Positions 31,633-43,400 of a stretch of DNA of 64,000 nucleotides are shown piece by piece. The notes under the pieces were generated by a model. It was not told the origin of the DNA. It made no database searches and saw nothing but the letters and a program-made list of their open reading frames with translations. Both the position numbers and the translations under genes were made by a program. Source of the DNA: Apostichopus japonicus. Taxonomy: Eukaryota; Echinodermata; Holothuroidea; Aspidochirotida; Stichopodidae. The stretch covers positions 27,563,841-27,627,840 of the forward strand of contig NC_092575.1 of assembly GCF_037975245.1 (NCBI RefSeq), in the 5' to 3' direction. Numbering within the stretch: position 1 is the stretch's first letter; the number at the start of each line of letters is the position of its first letter.

Positions 31633-34375
31633 GTGAGATGTCTTAGATAATATTGGTCAAACTTGTGTGGTTCTTTTTTTCTTTTGTTTTTGGTGTGCAA
31701 TTTCAAAAAACAAGAAATTCCGTAACAGTTCTAGTTTATGTATTCCATGTATTCCTGACAGTGTAGTGATCACTAGACCGATCCCATTTTACAAACCAAA
31801 ATTAATTTTTATCTCAATACATTACATGTATAGAGATATTGTAACAGTAAGTGGGACTTTCTCTTCTCTTAAAAATTTTTCAGCGTCTTCAAACAAAGTT
31901 CTTTTTCTCTGGAATTTCCAGAGCAAGAATATATCATATAGACCAACAAAAGTTACTATTTTTTATTCCAGAATTGTATCTCATTCTGTGACTTTTTCAC
32001 CGATTTATGTCCAAATCAGGCCAATTTGGACTGAAAACACACTTTCTCATACCTGTTTTGCACACGCTCCAAAACTTATGTTTTATGAAAGAGAATAGAA
32101 TAGAACTGTCTTTCAACAGTGGTATCGTCTAAGATAGGGTCCTATGTATTATATATTTTATTAAAATTTTAAACTTCCATTTGTTGTTTACATGTAGGTA
32201 TTAATAAGAATTTAACTACATGTATATGACATTTAATGGCTTTTATTTGCTTTATTTGATGTTTAAATGATTTTTCTTTCTTAAAACAACACTGAGCGGC
32301 CGCCCCTACTTTTAGTAAAAAGGTCCGTTTTTGATGATTAAGCCCCGCCCCCAAGTCTGTTTTGTAGCAGATTGGCTATGACTCATAACAGCTACATGTT
32401 AGATATACGAAAATGGCTACCCTCGCGAACAATTTTCTGTTCTGTAGTTAGGTACGCGAGGTGTTAGTGTATTGCATGCTAATTACATTCTGTACTGCTG
32501 AATTCTATGTAACATCAATTTAAGGATAGTACTGGTGTAGTGTTCAACCGATCAACCTAATCGGAATCGGTACGAATATTGCGTAATCGGTACATAATCG
32601 GTATCGGTAAAAATTACGTGGAATACCAGTTATGTCATACCGATTATTCAAAAACATATGGAAGGTGAAAATATCATTATTCAAAAACATATGGAAGTTG
32701 AAAATATCAACTGATGAATTAGGTTTGTTCTTTTACTACGCAATATTAAAAAAAGGCACCCCCTATACGTCTTTCACAGTGTATACTTTCATCAAATTAG
32801 GCTGCCAGGGTCGCCGATTTTGCTTCCTTCGTGGTTATTGGCTGCATATTTCTTGGCACAGTAAGCATAGCAGCAATAGCAATTTCGCGAATTCAGGAAT
32901 GTGCTGGACAGGGTAGGAAATAAGCGGGGGCAACGGGCGATTCGCCCTCGCAAGTGCTAAAAAGCCCTCCTAAAGCACAATTACGAGAAAAATGAAATAT
33001 AAAAAAATCGCCCTCTTTATATCAGGTGTCTGTGTAAAATTAATTGTGACATGCGTTTGCTTTAGCTAGGAATTGCAGTTGCATCGCGAATCGCGCAAAC
33101 AGTTTTCTCACCCCGCATCAAAATTTGAAGCAGTGCGAGAGGGTCGCGCACAATCACCGGGAACTTCCCGTGGTAAATTACGGCCTGCAGTACCAGCGAA
33201 AATAACCTAAAATCCTCACAAATCTCCGACCACATAGTAGCCTTACTTCACACTAAATCAACTGCATGGAAATCTAAACTTGACATCTGTTTATTCGCTC
33301 TAGTTGTGTCGCAAATAAAAACTAAAAATATCCACGGAAACTGCAATCTTCGACCACATGTTAGCCTAACAACCACACTAAGTCAATGGGAAATGTAGCC
33401 TAACCATCGGTTTGCAAAAAAAAAAAAAAAAAATTGCGTAGCTTAGTTTACAACTTTCAATTTGCTGGAAATCGGCATTTGTTTGGAAGGTAATGTAAGT
33501 GATATGTCTTATAGAGGGAATGTTATATTTTATATTGGAGTAGTTTCTAGCTGTTATTATTTCTTTACATCAATCTGGTATTACATTTTAGAGTAATTTT
33601 AAACAAGTTACGATGGTACAATTTGCTTTTCAGTTTGATTGGCCTAAGCTTACACATTATAATTGAACCTGAATGGAGTTATATAGGTAACGAATAGGTA
33701 TGTTTAACTTCAAGTTCGTAACATTTCTATTTGTTCATAAACGGTATAATACTGAAAATAAGTACAAAATATTGTCGGAATGAAGGCAATATGTCATTAA
33801 AATTTACACTTTGGTAAAGATTGCAGATGGATGATTTGTCTGAGATACTTTTTGAGATGGATATTTTGAGTAACTATTCGTAGCCCATTTCAAGCCATTA
33901 ACAGGTGACATTTACGTCGAGGTGGTTAGGCCATTCGCTTAGCACAGTGCTGACTAGGTAGGATGTCATATCTCCGTATTTTGGAAATTTAAAAAAAAAA
34001 AATTCTTTCCGAGAAACTCCAGAGGTAATTTGGTACATACAAAATGGTACCTTAGAGCCTTGTATAACAACGAAGCAAAAGGAAACTGGGGAAAATCACA
34101 ACAATAATTGTTTCTGTCAAACTTTATTGCCGATTTCGTATAAACGGGATATTTTCTCATTTTCAAATAATCGGAATCGGTACGATTATGAAAAAATAAT
34201 CAGTAATCGGTATTTTCTGTTATGCATAATCGGTTGAACACTATAATGGTGTTCAGGTAGCTTTTCAGAGCAAGGGCCATGATAAGTTTGTTTGATTGCC
34301 CTTCATGTATTTTGTATAATTACGTATACACATTCTTGTATTTCTGAAGGCTATTTACTGTAGGCCTAGTGCAAT

Positions 34376-34407
<32 letters not shown>

Positions 34408-37400
34408 GCCACTAGGCCTATTAGGCTTTCAGTGATAGCCACATTAGCATTGTACTGGTGTTCAGACAGCTTTTCCTAGGAAGGACCAGGGTAAGTTTGT
34501 TTGATGGGTACGTATAAAAGAGGAGCCGGCCATAGCATCACAACTTTGATAAGACAATAAAAATTGTATAAGGTTATGTTTTATTTATAAGGATATAGGC
34601 CTAAGATGTATAAGGTTATAAGAAGTATGTTTAGCTTTCTTTTGAACCTGTAATGTTTGACATCAAATGTACAAAGAATTAAAATAAAATAACAAAATCG
34701 AGAGGAACTGAGGTGGCTATTAGGGGAAGAGGAGGCCACCCATCACTTGCATATAAAAACTTGTAATCTTCTTTTACATTATTTTTTCCAAGTCATAAAT
34801 CCATGAAATCTTCATGTCCGAAAAATTGAGATGGAAAAACGTGGGTTGTTTTGATATCTAGAAGTGGACACAGTTTTGATGGTAGTCACCACTACAGTCT
34901 ACATTAACATACAGTAGGTCAATAGGCCTAGCTCTCAAGGCAGGCATCAAGAATATGGTCGAGTTGTTCGCCTCTTCTAATTTGGCTGTTGTCATTGACA
35001 TCAAACTATATGACCAAAAAGTCCAACAGAGACTGACCTAAGATGAAGGATACCACATGAAAAACAAGTTCTTAAATATTCTATGACATTACTAAACCTT
35101 GCAACGTCGTTCTTTCGACTAACAGGCAATGAGCGCTAAAGGCAAGACTAGCAGGATAAAGTGTAACCTGCAGAGACTATTCGTGGCAAAGTAGCAAAAA
35201 TGCAAGTTATATATTTGTTGTACCATGATTGATATTGATAATTGTAGAGACAGAGCAAAGATTTGAAATTAGGAATCAAAATTAAAACTTCCAGTATTGA
35301 GATACTGCATCATTGATGCTCTTGTTTCTTTTCCCAAGCAGATAATAATATGATTAGGTAGTGACTTGGCTGAGAGACTCAATTTGAGTAGGAAAATCAG
35401 TGACAGTGAACTACCTTTCTTTGTTTTGACATTATAATGAGATCTGTGTGGCATCCTTTCAGCATACTATTAACAACCCCCTCCACACCCCAACCTGCCC
35501 CATTCCCTTTCTGCTTCATTTTCCTCGCCTTATAATTTGACATAGCCTTCACCTTTGTTTGACTCGACCGTCATTACTTAAAGTCAACACTTCCGTAACA
35601 GATTTACTAAGTCCTTAGTTGCAAGTAAAATTTGGGACAGAAGTTGTCGTTAACAAGTGATGATTGCCAGCCAATTGCGCCAGTATATTTGGGGGGAATA
35701 AATGCACTATAGCTGAAGAGAAACATGAAAGGTAACCAGCAAATTTGTATAATTGATGTATATTGTCAGTATTTAAGTGGTTAACTTAACATCATGAAGT
35801 TTTACACTTGAGATAAAAAAAATTAAAAAACCTGTCGATAAAAAAAATTAAAAAACTATCACATGATCAGCTATTTTGGCAGATGATAGCAACAGCTTTT
35901 ATACATATGTCTTTACAAATCATTGGATTTGAATGTTGGATATATGGGGAAAATGAAAGTAAAATTTACATGCGCTTTATTGAATGAAATTATTAATTTC
36001 ACATCTCCTTCTACGCTTTGTTACTTGTCAATGGTTATTCACAGTTGAATACCTAATATTTACTTTCATGTTATATAACAGTAAACTGGTAACAATTGAG
36101 CAATTGTAGTTTTATGGCCTATGCTTATCATTAGATTATAGCCAAGGGCTGATAAAAGTTCATCGTGCAATACAAACAGTATAGCCATGTACTTCCATAG
36201 CTGCGCAACTTTCTCTATATCGACATTAACGTTTGCGGGATATACTGTGAATGTATACTAAAACATACTCTATGCTGATATTCATGTTGGCATGATATAC
36301 TTTGAATGTACTAAAACATACTTTTTACCAACATTAATGTTGTGGTATACTGTTAATGTGTATACTAAAACATGCTCTATACTGATATTAACGTTGGTGT
36401 GATGTACTTTGAATGGACATACTAAAACATACTCTCTACTGATATTAATGTTGGCATGATATACTAAACAGACTCCTTACCAATAATTAATGTTGGCATG
36501 ATATACTGTGAATGTGTATATTATACTCCATACCAACATTAATGTTGGCATGATATACTGTGAATGTACATACTAAAACACACTCTATATTGATATTAAT
36601 GTTGGTGTGATATACTTTGAATGTACATACTAAAACATACTCTCTACTGATATTAATGTTGGCATGATATATTGTGCATGTACATACTAAAACATACTCT
36701 ATAGTATACAGATATCAATGTTGGCATGATATACTTTGAATTTACTAAACATACTCTCTACTGATATTAATGTTAGTGTGATATACTTTGAATGTGCATA
36801 CATTATATACTAAGCTACAGTGTTCTTTACAGTATGGACCATTATTATTATTGCATATTTTGTTTTGAAGAATAAAATCAGTGACATTTTAACAGAATTT
36901 GGAAGATATGAGCTGCTTTGCCAAGTTTTAGCATCTGAGTAAAATTCATAGGGGATTAGAAACCTCTGCATGTGGTCCGTTAAGAAGGTGCAAACTATTC
37001 CACCGTTCTTGAGAAATTCTCTGCATGTGTTTGTGACTTAAAGCTACCTTTTATTCTTCATAAGTGATTGTCCCAAACCTCTTGAGATTTGTTTGCTCAA
37101 GGTATTGATTGCAATGTATCTCCAAATGGGAGATTATTCAGCAAATATTTAATAGGATTTGAAATTTGAATCAATCTTCAATTTATTTAGTCATCCCAGA
37201 CACTCACAGTTGTAATGCCTATGTTTCATTGTTTGAACTGAAAGTTGACTAGCAAAGCTAATTCGCTACAGAACTAGCAACTACTGTACACACTTCTAAC
37301 AATGCCCAAAAAATGTGTCTAATATCAACTCAGAAGAACCCTTTAAAGTGTAAACAGATTTTGATTCCTTGTAAACTTCAAAACAAACGGAACTCTGATG

Positions 37401-40400
37401 AGTCTTGAAATAACATTTAAAGTTAGAAATGCTTCAAAGGTCAAGGTTGACCAAATTTGACCAAATATTTAACTTTTGGTTTGGCAAAGACCTTTCAAAT
37501 GAAAACTTTGTTTGGATGTTTTCTCTCATTTCAAAGGTTTTAAATGTTTTTTGAAACTAAAGATGAATATTATCCAATCATTGTGCAATAGTTTGATCAT
37601 TTATTAATATAAGCAATATGTATTTGATGATGTTTTATAAATTGATTCCTAGCCAGAGGCGAAAGGAATCTATGTGATGGTGCGTGTGTCTGTGTGTAAG
37701 TGACACTTGCTTGCAAACACAATTACTCAAAAAGTTCACAGTGGATGAACTTCATATGTGGATCGGTCTTATTGAGTACAAAAATCTAGATTCTTTCTGT
37801 GAAGTTCAAAGGCCATTTCGGGCCAACAGAGGTCAAATATCTTAAAACTTTGTGAACAGGATAACTCAAGAAGTACATCTTTGTTGAAGTTAATAGTGAT
37901 ATGTAGATCTAGCTTGGAGAGTACAAGAACCCTCTTGAAATTGGTGGAGGGTCAAAGGTCATTTGTGTTCAACATGTATCAAAGTATGTATTCCATGTAA
38001 ACATTATAACTCCCGAATTAAAGCTACAATTAATAAGTGAGTTCCACCATGTTATGATTTTCTTTTGGTGAACATAGTTTGGTCAATTTCAGTTTTTGCA
38101 GTCAAATTTTCAGTTTTGTGAATGGGCCGAATGTGATCTACAATATATAGAGTCATCCAGGAAATGAATCTGCTTCAAACAGTCAAACATTCTTGTGTTG
38201 GGTGCTTTAAACCCACTTAAGTGGCCCTTATCAGTTTGCACGCTCTTAGATGGGGTCAACAGGTTATCTGAAAATGATCTCAAAATTGGCCTTGTTCTCT
38301 GTGTTTTATTCTAGATGACTTTGGGTTTGGCAGTAAACCTCATTCTACCAATTATTAAAGAGATGGTTGGTGGTAGAGCTGATTTGCTAGCTCAAGGTTG
38401 GTGAAAGAGAATGTCGCTTTGCTCATACTGTACGTGTCTATATTTCACTTAAAGGAAGACTGTTCTTTTGGATAGTGAAACACTTTGGAATAATATTTCT
38501 GTACTGTTAAATCCTTACCAGTAAATGTAATAGTTGATGCCCCTGGACATTTCTGATCTTTTCAATTATAATCTTGAAGTCATAAGCTCTACATTAATAG
38601 TCAGATATTTGGAAATTTGAGCAAATTAGATGGCAAGGAATCACAAAGCCACCTACCTGGCTTTCTGGTTACATTACACCAATTCAGGGAATCATTTATC
38701 CAGTATCGATCGCATTGCAAAATGCTATGCAAACTGGTGTAATTGCTTCTCAAGTGTACAGATGTATAGCACTTTTTGTTTACACAGGAACCACATTTTT
38801 GTTCATTAGAGACAAAAGTCATAGCCTTCCTTCAAAACTGACAAACAAAACTTGAACAATGAATTATTCCCCTGCAATTAATCAACCTACTATCTGTTGA
38901 TGGAAACTAAATCATTTCTGTCATTTCTGATAGTAGTACTTCTACTACTATGCCAAGAACTTGAGGTTATCATTCCTTCCCAATCCCGCATCCTCCCCCC
39001 CCCCCTCCTCCTCTACCCTCCCCAAGTTAATTCACCATCAACAAAGTTTTATTTGGCATACATGTACCAGGGAGCTAGAGTAGCAGCTCCCTGCATGTAC
39101 TATAATCTTGTCTTCCCAGTTGTGTTTCTTTGTTGAGAAGTTTTTGTTTTTTCGTGAATATTAACAGTATGTTTAGATGTATGTAGACCTCCCTTAGTAT
39201 AGTAAGTTCACCTGTTGGGGCGACCTTATCTGTATGTACACAAGCACAGACCTGGATCACTGTTTAAACTAATGATTAGATCTTGTATTGAAGATTAAAT
39301 GAATCACAATATGGTTTGGCAATCTTCTTACCAAAACCACCAGCCTAAAGTTCAGAAACTATTTACTCCCTCCCCTCTTTGAGTTATTTAAATAGCAAGG
39401 CAGCCATGAGCCAACTTAATAACAATTTCTTTTCATTTATGAAGTTAGAGTACTCTTTATGGGTAGAGATGTACCATTATCATGGGGAATTGCATCAGGT
39501 TCAGATAATGTTCAAAGGTGAATTTGTCTGGCTTGCTGTCAAAATATTACTTGCCTGGGAAGGGAGCATTGAAAACGCATAGAAATCTTCATTCCCAGGT
39601 GACCTTCGTCACCACCCCCTTCTATGTTATGTACACAGTGTGTGATGCGTATTAGTAGGGAAGTTAGCATGTTTAGCTAACTGTACAGATCAATCACAGG
39701 CCTAAATCATGTGAGAACATTGGTAACCTGTTTCAATTAATTTTGTTAGGGTAGAGTAGTTACATCCTCTTCAATTTCTATCTCAAACTGCAAGTGTTTT
39801 TGTTCCTTTACATTTGTTTTTCTTTCTTGCAAATTATCTGGCACTGAAATTCAGGCTATTTACTGGCTAAATGCCAATGAAATTTCGTCATTTGCCAGCA
39901 GTCCTGACAAAAAAGGCCCTCGCATTGTTTGTTGTCAGTATAGACATTAAGAACATAAACGGATGATTAGCAGGGTAACAATCATCAATAATAAGAAGAA
40001 GAACAAGTTGCCACCAAAATAGCAAATAAATTCTACTGTACTGCCTTTAAGTTATTTCCTATTAAAGTTTCAACTCCTTTACATAGCGCTCCAGGTTGAA
40101 GTATGAAACTTCTTAAATTGTTACAATTTTGGAAATGAAGTTAGAATCAATTATTATGGTGTGATTCTTTTTAATTTTCCCTAGGATAAAAAAACAAGTT
40201 CAGGAAATGAACAAAATTTCCAAAGTCCTTTGAGAGTTCAGTTTCTGTGGTTTCCATAAATGACATAATCACATTACTAATTGTAGCTGTATCCACTTAC
40301 CCATATGCTCATTGTCGATGTAATCAAAACGTTGATCTTACGGCTCTTGACCTTGTGTGTTCTACTCTCAAAGCATCTTAAATTCACCTTACAATGATTC

Positions 40401-43400
40401 AGGGTTAACTTTCACATTCTCAAATAACTGTTTATGTTTAATATTCTATAAATCTCCCAGGAATTAATACATTTCCTTAAAACGTTTTGAAATACTTCAT
40501 TAGTATTGTTTATGTTTCAAAGTTGTATTGCCATTCCTTTTTCCAAATTGATATTACCCCTCGCTCGTGTTAAACATGAGTACAAGTAGAGTTCACCTGG
40601 GTATTAGTTTGAGTGTGAATACCGACCATTAATCTTGCATAATTTAGTTTTATAAACTCAATTTCCAAAATGCTCTGAGAACAAGATTATTATTTGAATA
40701 CAAGTACAGGTTACTAAAGTATACGTGAATGCAAGTAGATACATGTATGGAGTCACTTTAAGTGAAACCTAGCTCAAAGTGAAGATTTCATATCTCATAT
40801 CATAAAAATGTCACCTATTGAAATTTGCTCTAATAACAAGCGTCCCTTTCTACCCATACTTACAGGATGCACAAACCCCAACGACAACAAGTGGAGACCA
40901 GTCGGTGGTCAGGAGCGAAAATTTACGAATTAGTGAAACAAATGCACTCAGTGATAAGGAAGCCAAGGAGCTGACTGCTGCCGAGGTACTTCACGCCATG
41001 AGCCTTTCAATCGTATCACTCTTCATGATTGAGATCTCGGTGAAAATAATCGCTTTTGGACTCGACTTTTTCAAGAGCAAACTGGAAGTATTTGATGCCA
41101 TCGTTGTTATAATTTCTTTTGTTTTGGACGTCCTCTCCTTGGTTTTAGAAGAACAATTTGCAGCTCTGCAACTTCTTATTCTACTGAGATTGTGGAGGAT
41201 TGTCAGAGTCATAAATGGTAAGGAAACATGAAAGTGAAATCCAAAAGAAAATCCAAGAACTTCCCTTTTTTAGTGTAAAAGAAACGGCTGTATTCAATGT
41301 GGTTGTAGTTCAAAATAGCTGCTTCTTCAGGCCCACAAATTGACTAATTTCACTGCGAAAATGCTAAGTTACATCTTGGGTTGGGCTGTTGGGGGGGGGG
41401 TGGGTTGTAACAATGTCAGTACAGGGGAATAACACAGTTTCAAGAATGTGTATTACTTTTCATGTTAACGCATAATCAACAGTTACGATACTGTGACAAC
41501 ATGGTAATAGCAGATTGACCAAATCTCTGCCTACTTAGACAATGGCACTTATGGTAATTTATTGCCTGGTATTGGTCTCAAAGCTAAATACACTACAGGC
41601 ATTTTAGGTCAGACATTGTCAGGCTAAGTAGTACATTGGTGGTTATATATATGCATGATTGGGAGCTACTGTACTATATTTATTTCGCTCCTCGCTTACC
41701 TGTCTCCTCACAACCTTAGTACCCGTTCTACCGTGTCTGTGATGTCCTTGGTGGTTCTATAAGCATGATTGGGAGCTACCATATCAGCTATTGTACGTCA
41801 TGTCTAGCATATAATAGTGATTTAAGTACTTTCTCTAAGTGAAGCTGTTTCCATAGTCTTCCTTCCATATGGTTAGATTTATAAATTAAGCAGCCTGTCT
41901 TTCAAGCCAAACTAATCTAGAATTCTGCCACCATTGCTATTTATTTAATCCTGTCAGTATTATTACATTGCCTCGCTCCTTTTTTCTTTTTATTATCTAA
42001 AAGAGTCGTACATCCACTCATCCAAAGACCAAAAAGTGTTATATTATGGAAATAGCATTCCTTCAGCATCCTAAAGTACAAAGATTTCTTGAGCAAAAAT
42101 ATCAATGGTTTGTAGTTTTGAGATACCTTCAACCATTTTGGAGTTCATCAAGATTAGATATTTGCTAGTGTTTGATTCTCCTGATTGCATTCTTTGACTT
42201 TTGTGTTCATACAAGTGTTCTGTTTGCAAAGTGAACCCCCCACCCCCCCAGCCCATCTAAGAGTTAAATTCTTGTTCATTTACTTGGTAAATGTAAGTGT
42301 TAACACAGAGTATTATTTGATTCTTATCCTTGACCTCTACATGGTACCTACTGTACTGTAACAGGGTGAACTTTGCTTAACTTCTGACCCATAAGTTTAC
42401 CTGTTTGGATTTTCAAGATAAGAAAACAGGTCATAGTCAGTGATAGTTCATTTGCCTCTTTTCAGCCTTCATTCACAGAAATAAAAGAAATTAAAGAATA
42501 AAGAATGAATTTAGGCCCAAACTTAGTGTACAGTAGATATGTTGTACAGTACTTAGCTCTTTATAAAACAATACTGTCATTTGAAGTTGTATATAATTTG
42601 AGAAATCCTTTTTTAAACATATGAGTCTCATCAATTTAAGTGGCTGAACTGTTTAGTCTAACACACTGACCTGTCAGGTCAGTTCCTCAGATGCAACATA
42701 AACCCCAACAAGGAAACATGAGCATTCTATTGGCCTCATATAGTATTTCTACAATATATTATCCTTTTATGGCCTCATATAGTATTTCAACAATATATTA
42801 TCCTTTTATGGCCTCATATAGTATTTCAACAATATATTATCCTTTTATGGCGTCATATAGTATTTCAACAATATATTGTCAAGGACACATGTCATCTAAG
42901 GGTGCTCTGTTATTTTTATGAAATTGAAAGAAAATTTTTGGGTTGAGTTATTCAAATGTAGAAAATAATGGATTAACTTTGAGGCCAGCACTGAGGAGCC
43001 ACAGGCATAATCAATAGGCTTAAATGAGCGTTCCAGAGATTATGCATCGATGGTTTGAAGCTGAATATCTAGCAATACACGGGCACAGCTATACAAACAT
43101 TTATACTAGAACAAAACCAGATTATTTTATTGGACTGTGAAAATTTCACGACTTAACTTCTGACTAAAGAGTATAATAAAAGAAGTCTCTTCCCAAGATA
43201 GACCTGTCTTAAATTACAATCTTTATTACTCTCCAGGAATCGGACTTGATTCATGATTTCACCTTTTGTCTTCTTTTTCTTCTTTTCTTTGTTTGTGCAT
43301 ATGTGTAGGAGTTATACTATCAGTGGAGACCAACGCAGAAAAGAAAATAGAAGCTCAAAAGAGACTGAGAGAGGAACTAGAATTGGAACTGGAGAAATTT

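Larger units (their letters stand above)
31633..40865 (+). other. HVCN1 intron 1 (9.2 kb)
   Basis: Contains a hAT-like element (32538-34243), an AT microsatellite, a tandem array (36225-36810) and a GT/AGGTCA repeat copy (37650-38045). An open frame of 143 codons at 31667-32098 has no recognisable domain and is most likely chance. Confidence 0.75.

Noticed and set aside
31667-32098. 143-codon open frame in HVCN1 intron 1
   Set aside because: No recognisable domain or transmembrane pattern, composition is that of AT-rich non-coding DNA, and it directly follows a good splice donor.
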